In this document: positions 33,030-41,490 of the stretch, piece after piece
Position numbering within the stretch: position 1 is the first letter of the stretch
How the letters are laid out: the number at the start of each line of letters is the position of its first letter
From: Streptacidiphilus sp. PB12-B1b
GTDB taxonomy: Bacteria > Actinomycetota > Actinomycetes > Streptomycetales > Streptomycetaceae
Length of the DNA stretch: 64,000 nucleotides
Assembly (NCBI RefSeq): GCF_014084125.1
Contig: NZ_CP048405.1
Span: 6,510,001-6,574,000, forward strand
Direction of reading: 5' to 3'
The notes under the pieces: model-generated
Database searches by the model: none
What the model saw: only the letters and a program-made list of their open reading frames with translations
Told to the model about the DNA's origin: nothing
Translations under genes and position numbers: made by a program

Positions 33030-34784
33030 TTACCTCCGGGGGCCGCGGCGAGACGGATCGGCCGGTGACGGGCGGCTGGCGGGCAGTTGGGTCGGACGCT
33101 GCGCCTGCCTACCGGGTGCCGGCGTCCGAGTGGTGGTCGGCCGTGCTGCGGGTCCAGGGTGAGCGGGGAGGTGGGCGATGCGGCGGATGCGCCAGACCAG
33201 GACGTCGTCGATGTCGACGGCGGTGTCGAGTTCGCGCTGGTCGATGGCTTGCTGGAGCAGGGTGTCCGGGTCGTGGCCTGCTTGTTCGGCCTGGGCGAGG
33301 GTGGCGGCCAGGGCGTCGAAGCGGGCGGCGGTCGTGGTGGGGAGGTTGTTGCCGGTCAGGGCGGTGCGGATGGCGGTGTCGTAGAAAGTGCGGCGGCCTT
33401 CGGGCAGCGCGCGGCCGTGGTGGCGCAGGGCCTGCATGGGGGTGGCGGCGGCCTGCTGGTAGGCGGTGCGCAGGTGCTGGGCGCTCTGGCGGGCGGCGGC
33501 GGCTTGCTGGGCGTGGCCGCGGGCGGCGTGCCAGCGGGCGGCGGCCAGGGCCGCTAGGACGAGGGTGGACAGAATCATGGCGGTGGCACCCCCGTCCTCG
33601 CCTCGGCCCAGGGCGCTGCCAGCTTGGACGATGGCGCGGGCGGCGCCGCGTACGGCGCGCATGTCGGCCTGTTCGGCGCGGGTGTGGCTGCGGGTGGCGC
33701 GTTCGAAGGTGCGGGCGGCGGCGGCGAGTTCCTTGCGGGTGAGGGAGGGTGAGGTTTGGGCGAGGGCGTCGAGGACTTCGCCGACGGCGGGCAGGTGGGC
33801 GGCGGCCTCGTCGGCGCCTTCGTCCAGCAGTGCCAGGGCGTCCTCGACGGCGGCGGTGGCGCTGCGCCGGCTGCGCGCGGGAGGTGACCAGAGGCGCTGG
33901 TCGTCCTGGCGGTTCTCGTCGGTGTGCTGCCGGTCGGGGGTGGCGGCGGCGAGGCGCTGGCGGATCTTGGGCAGGGAGAGGTCGGGGGCGAGGGTGGAGC
34001 CGGAGTAGTAGATGGGCTGGCCGACGGCGTTGCGGTCGTCGGGCAGGGCGACCTTGTAGCCGCGCAGGTCGCCGGAGGGGAAGCGGGGTGTCTGCAGGAG
34101 CAGGCCGGCTTCGTGGACGCGGGTGAGGAATTCGGCTTCGGTGGCGGCTCCGGCCAGGGCTTGGCGGACGGCGTCGCGCAGGGTTTCGCGGGCGGTGTCG
34201 GTGCGGCCGGTGCGTTCGGCTTTGAAGCGTTCGGCGCTGGTGGGGTTCTTCGCGGCGGTGCCGTCGCCGGCGTTGAGGCGGCGGAAGCCGAACTCCTTCT
34301 CCAGGCGGCGGCATTCGGCCTGGGCCTTGGTGAAGTCGTTGTTCATGCGGGGGCGGCGCAGGTCGCCTCGCACGGTGGTGGCCAGGATGTGGATGTGGTC
34401 CTCGGCGTGGCGTACGGCCACCCAGCGGCCGCCGTCCGGGTCGTTGTCCGGGGCGAGGTTGACGGCGTGCAGGATGCGGCGGGCGACGGTGTCCCATTCG
34501 GCGTCGCTCAGGGTGCGGTCGCCGGGGGCGGTGCGCACCGAGCAGTGCCAGACGTGGCGGGCGGGGGCGGCGGTGCCGGCCTGCTTGACGCGCAGGTCCA
34601 AGGCTGCGGCCAGACGGGACAGGGTGACGGCGGGGTCGTCGCTGGTGTCGCGGCCGGGGTCGGGGGCCATGCCGTCCCAGCTGCCGACCAGGTGGGCGTC
34701 GGTGTGCTCCTCGTTCTTGCCGGGGCCGAAGAGGTAGTTCAGCAGGCCGTAGGTGCGCGAGCCGCGTCGGATCTTGGGGATCAC
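33030..34784 (-). CDS. Relaxase / mobilisation nuclease
   Basis: 584 residues. The N-terminal 210 residues are a relaxase domain of the MobA/VirD2 type: MIPKIRRGSRTYGLLNYLFG at the start, HVWHCSVRTAPGDRTLSD, and the metal-binding histidine motif RHAEDHIHILATTVRGD (about residue 130). It would nick oriT and lead the strand into the recipient. The C-terminal half is helical with an Ala-rich hydrophobic stretch near 400-420 (MILSTLVLAALAAARWHAA) and a basic disordered tail. The MobC-like gene lies six bases upstream, forming a relaxosome pair. Confidence 0.85.
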   Translation of the reverse strand: MIPKIRRGSRTYGLLNYLFGPGKNEEHTDAHLVGSWDGMAPDPGRDTSDDPAVTLSRLAAALDLRVKQAGTAAPARHVWHCSVRTAPGDRTLSDAEWDTVARRILHAVNLAPDNDPDGGRWVAVRHAEDHIHILATTVRGDLRRPRMNNDFTKAQAECRRLEKEFGFRRLNAGDGTAAKNPTSAERFKAERTGRTDTARETLRDAVRQALAGAATEAEFLTRVHEAGLLLQTPRFPSGDLRGYKVALPDDRNAVGQPIYYSGSTLAPDLSLPKIRQRLAAATPDRQHTDENRQDDQRLWSPPARSRRSATAAVEDALALLDEGADEAAAHLPAVGEVLDALAQTSPSLTRKELAAAARTFERATRSHTRAEQADMRAVRGAARAIVQAGSALGRGEDGGATAMILSTLVLAALAAARWHAARGHAQQAAAARQSAQHLRTAYQQAAATPMQALRHHGRALPEGRRTFYDTAIRTALTGNNLPTTTAARFDALAATLAQAEQAGHDPDTLLQQAIDQRELDTAVDIDDVLVWRIRRIAHLPAHPGPAARPTTTRTPAPGRQAQRPTQLPASRPSPADPSRRGPRR

Positions 34785-34790
34785 TGCTGT

Positions 34791-35438
34791 TCAGACCCGC
34801 TTTCGGACCAGGGCGTCGGCGGTCTCGTCCACCTTCGCCAGGGAGCGCTTGAGCGCGGCCAGGGCGTGATCGAGTTCGCCGGGGCGGGGCTGACCGCCGG
34901 CGTTGTAGACATGGGCGATCTGGTTGATATTGGTGCCGATGCGGGCCAGGCCGGTGCGCAGCGCGGCCAGCTCGTCGATGGCGGTGTCGAGTTGGTCGTT
35001 GGTGTGCAGGGTGGTCGAGTTGCGGGCGGCGGCGAGGCCAGCGGTGGCGAGGAAGCGGGCGACGGTGACGGCGCGCTGCTGGGCGGCGGCGGTGATCTCG
35101 GCTTTCTCACTGGCGGACAGGCGGGCGGTGGTCTTGTGGGTGCGCTCGCTGGGGTTGCGGGTGCGGCGTCGGGGCTTGCGCTCGGGGAACGGCAGAGCGC
35201 TGTCGGCGGGCTGGTCGGCGGCTTCTCCCGCTTGCCGCGCCCCCTGGCGCTGCGAGTCCTGCTGGTCTCCGGGCGCCCCCGCCCGGAGACCAGCAGGACT
35301 TCCCTCGCCCCCCTGGGCGGGGGCAAGTGCGTACGTCGGGCCGTAGGACCGTCGTAGGCGATAACTTGCTCCGCCAGGTGCCGAGTTGACGTTCTCCGGC
35401 TCCGGGTGGTTGGTTGCGGCGGGGTTGCGGCCGGTCAT
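34791..35438 (-). CDS. MobC-like relaxosome accessory protein
   Basis: 215 residues from ATG 35438. The C-terminal 120 residues match MobC: RLSASEKAEITAAAQQRAVT (ribbon-helix-helix-like DNA-binding start), VARFLATAGLAAARN and the hallmark LARIGTNINQIAHVYNAGG. The first 90 residues are low-complexity and encode a long DNA palindrome, so they may not all be translated, though no other standard start is visible. It would bind oriT and help the relaxase. Confidence 0.82.
   Translation of the reverse strand: MTGRNPAATNHPEPENVNSAPGGASYRLRRSYGPTYALAPAQGGEGSPAGLRAGAPGDQQDSQRQGARQAGEAADQPADSALPFPERKPRRRTRNPSERTHKTTARLSASEKAEITAAAQQRAVTVARFLATAGLAAARNSTTLHTNDQLDTAIDELAALRTGLARIGTNINQIAHVYNAGGQPRPGELDHALAALKRSLAKVDETADALVRKRV
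35256..35299. repeat. Perfect 20-bp palindrome, oriT candidate
   Basis: Left arm 35256-35275 (GTCCTGCTGGTCTCCGGGCG) pairs perfectly with 35280-35299 around CCCC. It lies within the low-complexity 5' part of the mobC frame, upstream of the MobC domain. Each arm ends in GTCCTGC, reminiscent of P-type nick sites (ATCCTG/C), and AAGTGCG at 35325-35331 recalls Q-type nick regions. Position beside mobC and the relaxase makes it a good oriT candidate. Confidence 0.55.
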
Positions 35439-35659
35439 CGGCCGGCTTCGGGGGTCTGCTGCTGGACGTCGCGCACGATGTCCTCGATGAAGTCCATGGC
35501 CAGGACGGGGTGGTGCAGGGTCCAGGGGCGGCCGTGTCGGCGGCGCTGGACGCTCCAGGTGCCGTCGGGGCCGGTTTCGGCGTGGAAGAGGTGGCCTCGT
35601 TCGAGCAGGACGCTCAGCCAGGAGTCGACTTCGGCGGCGGTTGCGGGTCGGGTGCGCAT
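35435..35659 (-). CDS. Small hypothetical protein
   Basis: 74 residues; its stop overlaps the ATG of the MobC-like gene, so the two are translationally coupled. MRTRPATAAEVDSWLSVLLE and HHPVLAMDFIEDIVRDVQQQ give a compact fold of unknown function. Confidence 0.62.
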   Translation of the reverse strand: MRTRPATAAEVDSWLSVLLERGHLFHAETGPDGTWSVQRRRHGRPWTLHHPVLAMDFIEDIVRDVQQQTPEAGR

Positions 35660-35740
35660 GGTGGTGGTCTCCGGCGGGTGAAGTGGGAGGGGTGGCGGGT
35701 CAGGAGCGACCTGGGGTCACTCCTGACCCGCCGGGGTCGG

Positions 35741-36766
35741 TCAGTTGCGGACGGGGGTGACCCGCACCCGGTGCTGCTTGCGCAGCTCACTCATCAGCTC
35801 GGTCAGGGTCGCACTGGACAGCGGGAGCTGCTGTCCCCGGATCGCCTCGGCGACAACCTTCCTGGTGAGCTTGTCCTCGGCCTGGACCGCGGCGCGGGCG
35901 ATCTCCAGCAGTTCCTCGGTGTCTACCTCCGCCTGCCGGTCAGCGTTGACCTCGTCGGCGTAGTCGTGCCGGTCCTCCGCCGGGTCCGGCGCGGTCGGAG
36001 GCTCGGCATCGGGCGCAGTGTCGGCCAGGTCAGTGCTGACCTGGCCGGGAAGACCCGGCTTGTCCTGCCGACCGAAGGCGGCGGCGTTGTCCGTGGGGGC
36101 GGTGCCGCCGTAGCCGGAGTGTCCGGTCGGAGTCTCGGCCAGCGGCACCTGCTGACCGGCGGACAGTTGCTGGGAGTCGGGGTCGGCGGGGACCAGCTCG
36201 CTCGGGGCGGCGTGGCCGGTCAGCGCTGACCCTGCCTCGGGGGCGAGGTCGACGGCAGGCCAGCCGCTACCCTGGTCCGCCCGCTCCGCTCGGTCAACGT
36301 GGTGGTGGCGTCGGTCGGTACTGGCCGAGGCGGCGCGAGCGATGAGGATGTAGAGGTGGACCGCGCCGGCCAGGGCGAGCGGGGCGACCATCGACAGGAT
36401 GGCGACCACCAGGTCGGTCAGCCGCAGCCCGGCCGTGGGGGCGATCTGGTCGTTCAGGCGCACCGCGTGCATCGCGTTGGCCCAGATGCTGGTGGTGGTC
36501 GCCATGCCGAACAGCGCCCACACGTACAGACGGGAGGTCAGGGGGGCGTTGCGCAGGACCAGGACGGCGCGCACGCCGTAGGCGATGAAGCCGTCGAGGA
36601 CGACGGGGAACAGCCAGGACAGGTCGGGACGGATGTGGATGGCGACGGCCATCTGCCGCAGGGCATCGAAGGACAGCAGGCATCCGGCTCCGCCGAGGAT
36701 GATCACCGCGATGCGGTCCCACCAGCTGATGCGGGCGGTCGTCTCGGTTGCTGCGGTTGCGCTCAC
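35741..36766 (-). CDS. DUF2637 (Spd-like) membrane protein
   Basis: 341 residues. Four hydrophobic helices in the first 150 residues, with the family signature ISWWDRIAVIILGGAGCLLS, FPVVLDGFIAYGVRAVLVL and MATTTSIWANAMHAVRLND. DUF2637 includes plasmid-spread (Spd) proteins of streptomycetes that help intramycelial spreading. A long acidic linker ends in a helix-turn-helix-like tail (KLTRKVVAEAIRGQQLPLSS). Its ATG overlaps the WhiB stop. Confidence 0.82.
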   Translation of the reverse strand: MSATAATETTARISWWDRIAVIILGGAGCLLSFDALRQMAVAIHIRPDLSWLFPVVLDGFIAYGVRAVLVLRNAPLTSRLYVWALFGMATTTSIWANAMHAVRLNDQIAPTAGLRLTDLVVAILSMVAPLALAGAVHLYILIARAASASTDRRHHHVDRAERADQGSGWPAVDLAPEAGSALTGHAAPSELVPADPDSQQLSAGQQVPLAETPTGHSGYGGTAPTDNAAAFGRQDKPGLPGQVSTDLADTAPDAEPPTAPDPAEDRHDYADEVNADRQAEVDTEELLEIARAAVQAEDKLTRKVVAEAIRGQQLPLSSATLTELMSELRKQHRVRVTPVRN

Positions 36767-37308
36767 GCTACTGCTCCCAGGGTGGTGAAGTGGATGTCGG
36801 CGGTGCTGCTGGCCGAGGGCGGCTGGGCCTGGAGGGTGCCGTTACGGTCGGCGCGGGCCATACGCCGCAGTTGCTTCTGCGCGTGCTCGACGCTGATCTT
36901 CAGGACGGCGGCGAGGCGTTCCTCGCCCAGGCCGTCGCGGTAGACGGCGGTGACGACCGCCTTGCGTTCGGCCTTGGTCAGGTGGATGTCTCGGCCAGCG
37001 ATGGCGTCATTGACGCGCGAGTAGTCCAGGCGGTGCTGGAGGTTCTCGTGCAGGGGGGCTCGTTCCTCTTCGGTCAGGCCACCTCGGATGCCCTCGGTGT
37101 CGCGGGTCTCCAGGGCAGCGTCCAGGCAGGTGCGTTGGACCGGGCACTGGCCGCACAGCGCCTTGGCGGCGGCGATCTTGCTGGTCTCGTGGTGTTCGGG
37201 GAAGAACTGCTCGGGGTCCACGTCGTGGTGCCGGCGGGGGCGGCAGGCGGCGCGGGCCTGCCAGGCGTGGTCGCCGAGCAGGCGGTGTCGGTGGATCGTG
37301 GTGGTCAT
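36763..37308 (-). CDS. WhiB-family regulator
   Basis: 181 residues from ATG 37308. Four iron-sulfur Cys: ACRPRR, then LCGQCPVQRTC; the turn GIRGGLTEEER corresponds to the WhiB G[VI]WGG element with Arg in place of Trp. A C-terminal extension (NDAIAGRDIHLTKAERKAVV, ERLAAVLKISVEHAQKQLRR) adds a helix-turn-helix not present in short WhiB proteins. Placed between the loader and Spd genes, it probably regulates the replication/mobilisation operon in response to redox state or via sigma factor binding. Confidence 0.85.
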   Translation of the reverse strand: MTTTIHRHRLLGDHAWQARAACRPRRHHDVDPEQFFPEHHETSKIAAAKALCGQCPVQRTCLDAALETRDTEGIRGGLTEEERAPLHENLQHRLDYSRVNDAIAGRDIHLTKAERKAVVTAVYRDGLGEERLAAVLKISVEHAQKQLRRMARADRNGTLQAQPPSASSTADIHFTTLGAVA

Positions 37309-37444
37309 CTGGGTGGCTCCGTTCGCCCCCGTGGCGCGCGCAGGAGGCGTCGGCGGCATGGGGGTTGCGCTGGTTCGGCAGGTGCGTGGAGCGGCGCGGC
37401 CCGAAAGGTCGGGCGGCCGGAGGTGGTGAGGCCGGTGGCGCGGG

Positions 37445-38146
37445 TCAGGCCGCGCTGCCGGTTCTTCTCCGGTCGGCGGTCTCGAACGCGATCCGGGTGG
37501 TCATCTGCGCGAGGCGGCTGGTGACCCGGTCGCCGAGGTAGGCGCGCAGGTCGGAGATGCGCAGGTTGGAGGTGATCAGCGTCGGCAGCATGAGGTTGTA
37601 GCGGCGGTTGATCAGCCGGTAGGTGATCTCTTCGACCCACTCGCTGGACTTGGCCGCGCCCAGGTCGTCCAGGAGCAGCACCGGCACCCGGCTGTACTGG
37701 GCCAGGGTCCGCTCGCTGTCAACGCCAGGACGCGGACGCAGCTCGGCGTACAGGTCGGCGGCGGTGGTCGCACGCCAGCGCACCCCGACTCCCGCCTGCA
37801 CCAGGCTCCGTACAGCACCGAACGCCTGGTGCGTCTTGCCCGCGCCGACGACACCGGCCATCAGCAGGCTGGGGCCTGCGGTGACCTGCCGCCGCGCGCC
37901 GAGGGTAGGCGCGACGGCCGCGTCGGCGACCGTCCGAACCCAGTCCACGACCTGCGGGTGGTCGGCCAGCGCGTGCTGGAAGCGTGGCGGCATCCCGGCC
38001 GACATGGCTTCCAGGGCGTCGACCCGCTCGTCCTCCTCGTCGACTGCAGCCACGGCGGAGGCTGAGATGCCCCGCTCGGCCAGGATGCGGGCCAGCCGGT
38101 CCATCGCCCCGCTGTGGCCGAGGGGCTGCGGCATGGTGGTGGCCAT
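37445..38146 (-). CDS. DnaC/IstB-like AAA+ helicase loader
   Basis: 233 residues from ATG 38146, which overlaps the Rep stop. Walker A GVVGAGKTHQAF at about 100, Walker B VPVLLLDDLGAAKSSEWV, sensor-1 TLITSNLRISDL and the Arg-finger-containing YLGDRVTSRLAQM follow the DnaC order. It should load the replicative helicase at the element origin with the Rep protein encoded just upstream. Confidence 0.85.
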   Translation of the reverse strand: MATTMPQPLGHSGAMDRLARILAERGISASAVAAVDEEDERVDALEAMSAGMPPRFQHALADHPQVVDWVRTVADAAVAPTLGARRQVTAGPSLLMAGVVGAGKTHQAFGAVRSLVQAGVGVRWRATTAADLYAELRPRPGVDSERTLAQYSRVPVLLLDDLGAAKSSEWVEEITYRLINRRYNLMLPTLITSNLRISDLRAYLGDRVTSRLAQMTTRIAFETADRRRTGSAA

Positions 38147-39198
38147 CAGAGCTCCTCGGCGTAGGCAGCGGCAGCGTCGACCGGGTTGGTCCACGCCTGG
38201 TGAGCAGGCACGTTAGGCCCGAATCCCGGCCGCACCAAACTGGCCAGAGTGTGGTTCATCGCGTCGTTGACCAGGCTCGGCAGGCGCGAGGGGTGCCCGC
38301 CGATCTCGGTGTAACGGCGCAGCCCCGCCCGAACGTTGTCGGCGGCGATGCCCTCATCGAGGAGCTTATTGACCACCCGGCCCAGGTGGCCGAGCAGGTC
38401 GCCCGGCGGGCGCTGGCCGCAGGCGGCCACGTACTCGCCGACCAGCTGCCGCGCGCTGGCCGGGCCGTCGGGCGCAGCGCGCCCCGTAGGAGAAGAAGAT
38501 CCAGGATCCAAGATCCTAGATCCAGGCGCCGAGCCCTCGCCGAGGCTTCGGGGAGCCTTCCCCGAAGCCTCGGCGAACCCGCCCTGAGCTGCGGTTTCTC
38601 TCACCGTCGAGTCAGCGGCGGTGGGGGTGGCGGCGGGGCCGTCCTGCTGGCCGGTCGATTGCCCTGCTCCCGGGGCGGAAGGCATCGCGTCGGCCGCAGC
38701 GGGCAGATCGAAGGCTCGGGGAGCGTTCGGCGAAGCCTCGGCGAGCCCTCCGAGAAGGGTGGCCGAGGCGTCGGCGAACGCCCGGGTAGGGGTGGGCGAC
38801 TCCCCGACCCGCTTGGTGCACACGCCCTTGCACGGCGCGCAGCGCTCGGCGGCGTGGTGCTCGGGGCATCCGGGCAGGCGGGACTGGCTGGGTTTGTCGA
38901 TCTTCTGGTGGTCGAACCAGGTGACGACGTGCAGGTACCGGCGGCCGTCGCAGCCGGTGTAGCGGCAGAGCAGTCCGGCCTGGGCGAGCTGCTGGAGGTC
39001 GTCCTCGACGTGGACGGAGGTGTGCTCGGCGCGCAGCGGCCACAGCAGTCCGGCGATGATCGCGGCGTTGTCGCGGTGGCGGCCGTGGTCGTCGGCCTGG
39101 GTGAGCAGGCCGAAGAACGTCCGCTCGGCTTCGACGCTGACCTGCGCGAGCGACTCGGAGATGAACGCCTCCGGCTTGATGGTGCGGATCCGCGCCAT
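38146..39198 (-). CDS. Phage/plasmid-type replication initiator
   Basis: 350 residues. The start MARIRTIKPEAFISESLAQV, FFGLLTQADDHGRHRDN and YTGCDGRRYLHVVTWFDHQK is the signature of phage and actinobacterial plasmid replication proteins (DnaD-like winged helix). Then a Cys/His patch (CPEHHAAERCAPCKGVC), a low-complexity linker of about residues 130-240 whose DNA holds repeats and palindromes, and a helical C-terminus. With the DnaC-like gene overlapping its stop it forms an initiator-loader pair for theta-type replication of the excised element. Confidence 0.8.
   Translation of the reverse strand: MARIRTIKPEAFISESLAQVSVEAERTFFGLLTQADDHGRHRDNAAIIAGLLWPLRAEHTSVHVEDDLQQLAQAGLLCRYTGCDGRRYLHVVTWFDHQKIDKPSQSRLPGCPEHHAAERCAPCKGVCTKRVGESPTPTRAFADASATLLGGLAEASPNAPRAFDLPAAADAMPSAPGAGQSTGQQDGPAATPTAADSTVRETAAQGGFAEASGKAPRSLGEGSAPGSRILDPGSSSPTGRAAPDGPASARQLVGEYVAACGQRPPGDLLGHLGRVVNKLLDEGIAADNVRAGLRRYTEIGGHPSRLPSLVNDAMNHTLASLVRPGFGPNVPAHQAWTNPVDAAAAYAEEL
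38498..38576. repeat. Repeats and palindrome inside rep, replication-origin candidate
   Basis: GATC-rich iteration (GATCCAGGATCC, AAGATCCTAGATCCAGG, 38498-38526) beside a perfect 18-bp stem TCGCCGAGGCTTCGGGGA / TCCCCGAAGCCTCGGCGA with a 4-base loop (38537-38576). Imperfect copies of the GAAGCCTCGGCGA arm recur near 38720-38790. Origins embedded in the linker of the initiator gene are known for phages and plasmids with this Rep type. Confidence 0.55.
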
Positions 39199-39199
39199 G

Positions 39200-39526
39200 T
39201 CAGCGCCCCCTGCGGAAAGGGGTCAGCTCGGTGGCGGTGAGGGTGGCGGTGGCCAGGTCCAGGACGCGCGGCCGGTTCCAGTCCAGCTCCGGCCAGACCC
39301 GCATCATCCAGCGGGCGGCGGTGCGCGAGGCGGTGCGGTTGAGCGTGATGGTCTTCCCGGACCGGTCCGTGGCGGTGGCGTGCGGGTGCGGCCACTCGTG
39401 CTCGGGGTCGTTCAGGCAGGCGTACACCTTGGCCGCACCGGGGATCATGTCGGTGAGCTGGGCCGCGAGGCGCTGCCGACGGGCCGTGTCCGGGCAGGCC
39501 AGGGTTTCGCTCGACATGGCGAGCAT
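39200..39526 (-). CDS. Hypothetical protein, first gene of the replication operon
   Basis: 108 residues from ATG 39526 (ACGGAG upstream); ATG 39517 is an alternative. QRLAAQLTDMIPGAAKVYAC, ASRTAARWMMRVWPELDWNR suggest a compact helical protein. It is directly preceded by the structured leader copy 2 and followed, within two bases, by rep. Role unknown. Confidence 0.62.
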   Translation of the reverse strand: MLAMSSETLACPDTARRQRLAAQLTDMIPGAAKVYACLNDPEHEWPHPHATATDRSGKTITLNRTASRTAARWMMRVWPELDWNRPRVLDLATATLTATELTPFRRGR

Positions 39527-39540
39527 GTGATACTCCGTAG

Positions 39541-39660
39541 TTCGTAGGAGCGCGGTGCGGCGTTCTCGTGGAAAAGGCACGCCGCCCGCGAGATGTGATT
39601 CGGTTCCCTTCGGGGCGCCGACCCGGCGTCTGGGAGTTGGTAGCTCCCGGGCGCCGGTCT
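39541..39660 (-). promoter_or_regulatory. Structured 5' leader, copy 2 (upstream of rep operon)
   Basis: Opposite-strand counterpart of 6796-6915. Conserved pieces on the minus strand: GACCGGCG, GGGAG-CTACCAA-CTCCC (39632-39648), GACGCC, GGGTC, TTTTCCACGAGA and CCGCACCGCGC then CTCCTAC. The second stem is CGCGG-CGGCG / CGCCG-CCGCG instead of the 14-bp stem of copy 1, keeping pairing with changed bases. It ends 15 bases before the first gene of the operon. The rest of the gap to 39955 should hold divergent promoters; none could be fixed. Confidence 0.75.
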
Positions 39661-39955
39661 CACGACCCCGGCCTCGGTCACGGTGCTCTCGTCTGCACTG
39701 CCCCTCCCCTTCTCGCTGCTGACCCGGCTTGCCGCTGGTATGGCGACCAGGACCATATGGCGATCCCTGGCGCACAGTCCAGCCTCTTTGCAGCGTCGCC
39801 CACCTGCGATTAAACACTGCAATGGATGACTCGATGGGGTCACCGTACATCGCAATTGCGGGCCGAAGTCAACCACGGTTTCACGGGGTGGGCCTCCGAG
39901 CGCGCACCAGCACCACTGGAGTGGATAGACTCGGGTCGACAACGAAGGGACGGCG

Positions 39956-40402
39956 ATGACCGAGAAGCAGGAGCGCTCATTCGCGGAGCTGCTCGACTAC
40001 CTCTTCCAGGAGGTGCACCCGCCAGATCGTGGCCCGTACACCTACCAGGAGGTCGCCCAGGGCATCCGCGACAGCTCTGACTTCAAGATCACCGCTAGCG
40101 CGATCCAGCAGTTGCGGACGGGCGTCAACAAGAACCCGAAGCTGGAGACGGTCCGCGCCCTGGCGGACTTCTTCGGCGTTCCGGCCGCCTACTTCTTCGA
40201 GGAGGAGGCAGCCGAGCGCGCGCGTGCCGAGATCGGGGTGGTCGCCGCAATGCAGGACCGCGGAGTGCGCCGAGTCGCCCTGCGGGCCGCCGGGCTCAGC
40301 ACGGAGGGCCTGCAGATCCTCGGAACGGTGATCGACCAGGTGCGCAAGCTGGAGGGCATGGCAGACGCCGATCCGGACGGCGGCCTCGACCTCGACGGCT
40401 GA
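39956..40402 (+). CDS. XRE-family regulator
   Basis: 148 residues from ATG 39956, GAAGGGA upstream. Helix-turn-helix in YTYQEVAQGIRDSSDFKITA, SAIQQLRTGVNKNPKLETVR, ALADFFGVPAAYFFEEE, the common streptomycete form with the FGVP-YFF motif, then a helical dimerisation tail. Related regulators often accompany MAB_1171c/ImmA genes as here. It may control the divergent replication operon or the nearby P450 locus. Confidence 0.82.
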   Translation: MTEKQERSFAELLDYLFQEVHPPDRGPYTYQEVAQGIRDSSDFKITASAIQQLRTGVNKNPKLETVRALADFFGVPAAYFFEEEAAERARAEIGVVAAMQDRGVRRVALRAAGLSTEGLQILGTVIDQVRKLEGMADADPDGGLDLDG

Positions 40403-41245
40403 TCAGCCTTCCCGCTCCCCGTTCCGGACAACGTGGCCCCGGGGCATCTGCATGAGCACCACCACGCGCAGGGCCCGAAAGCGCATGGGCACCATCGCCA
40501 CCACGCTGACGGAGACCTCGTTCCCGCCATGAAACGGGAGCCGCAGCCGCCGCACCACCCCGTCACTGTGGTCGTGCACCTCACCGAGGGCCCACAGTTC
40601 CCGCACTTCGCGCGAACCCGCGAGGAGATCGCGCTCCAGCTCCCGCAGGCCCGCGTTCTGCGGGTGCCGGGCGCGAACGTAGCGGATCTGACCGAGGTAG
40701 GGGCGTGCCCAGTCGTTCCGCCAGTCCACGAGTTGATGGCGGGCCTCGGGCCTCAGCAGGGACCACCGCATCAGGTTGGCCCGGTGCGGTGCCCACGGGA
40801 ACCAGTCGGCCAGCGGAGCGTTGGTCCCGACGATGTTCCAGGCGATATCCGAGGCATACGCCGGGTTGGGGGCCTGGCTGTCGAGGAAGTGCTGGAGTTG
40901 CTCGTCCATGACGCCCTCGGTATCCCCCTCCGGCTCCGCCGGCGGACGCCCAGCCGCCTTCAGATAGAGCACATGGCGCTCCACAGGGCTCAACTGCAGT
41001 GCTGAGGCCAGCCCGTCCAGGAAGTCAGCCGAGAAGTTCGCCGGCTTGCCCAGTTCGAGCGAGCGATACCAGCGCTCGCTGACCCCCGACAGCCGGGCGA
41101 CCTCCTGCTGCGAGAGGCCCTGCGCCCGCCGCTGCTGGGCAGCCGGTACCCGTCCCCGCAGCAGAGGGCGGCGTCGCCAAGCGCGTAGCAACTCGGAGAG
41201 CGATTCCCCGGCCGAATCTTCGCCGTCCTGCTCGCGGGCGTCCAT
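40403..41245 (-). CDS. XRE regulator with MmyB-like ligand-binding domain
   Basis: 280 residues from ATG 41245 (MDAREQDGED); an upstream start at 41296 is possible. The helix-turn-helix is AQGLSQQEVARLSGVSERWY, RSLELGKPANFSADFLDGLA. The C-terminal domain (NIVGTNAPLADWFPWAPHRA, NLMRWSLLRPEARHQLVDW) is the MmyB-like ligand-binding fold that binds fatty-acid-like ligands in known members. It converges on the XRE gene at its left, sharing its stop region, and is divergent from the ImmA/IrrE gene. Confidence 0.83.
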   Translation of the reverse strand: MDAREQDGEDSAGESLSELLRAWRRRPLLRGRVPAAQQRRAQGLSQQEVARLSGVSERWYRSLELGKPANFSADFLDGLASALQLSPVERHVLYLKAAGRPPAEPEGDTEGVMDEQLQHFLDSQAPNPAYASDIAWNIVGTNAPLADWFPWAPHRANLMRWSLLRPEARHQLVDWRNDWARPYLGQIRYVRARHPQNAGLRELERDLLAGSREVRELWALGEVHDHSDGVVRRLRLPFHGGNEVSVSVVAMVPMRFRALRVVVLMQMPRGHVVRNGEREG

Positions 41246-41490
41246 GAATCGAGATGCTAGAGGCCCCGATCGAGTGAGTTGGGTCACAACACGCACTGAA
41301 TCATCGTCATACGATCATGAGGTGGTCATCCTGCGTAACTAGCCGAAACGAAATGTTCCTTCTTCAACTAACTAGGCTTACGGCCGAAATCCAGGGGGCT
41401 CGCTCGCCATGACTCGTGGCCGATCCTCCGCGTACGGCCCATGCCGCACGACTCCCTCCCCGGTAGGGCCCGCGTAAGCATCACTGCACG

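Noticed and set aside
33924..35357. 477-codon plus-strand frame opposite relaxase and mobC
   Set aside because: Gly/Val/Ala shadow frame; the minus strand has the relaxase histidine motif and the MobC signature.
38498..38576. CRISPR-like repeat array in rep
   Set aside because: Repeats are short, imperfect and palindromic with no regular spacers; an origin-like structure fits better.
39661..39955. Small ORFs in the gap before the XRE gene
   Set aside because: Overlapping short frames with poor third-position GC; the region is more likely promoter DNA.
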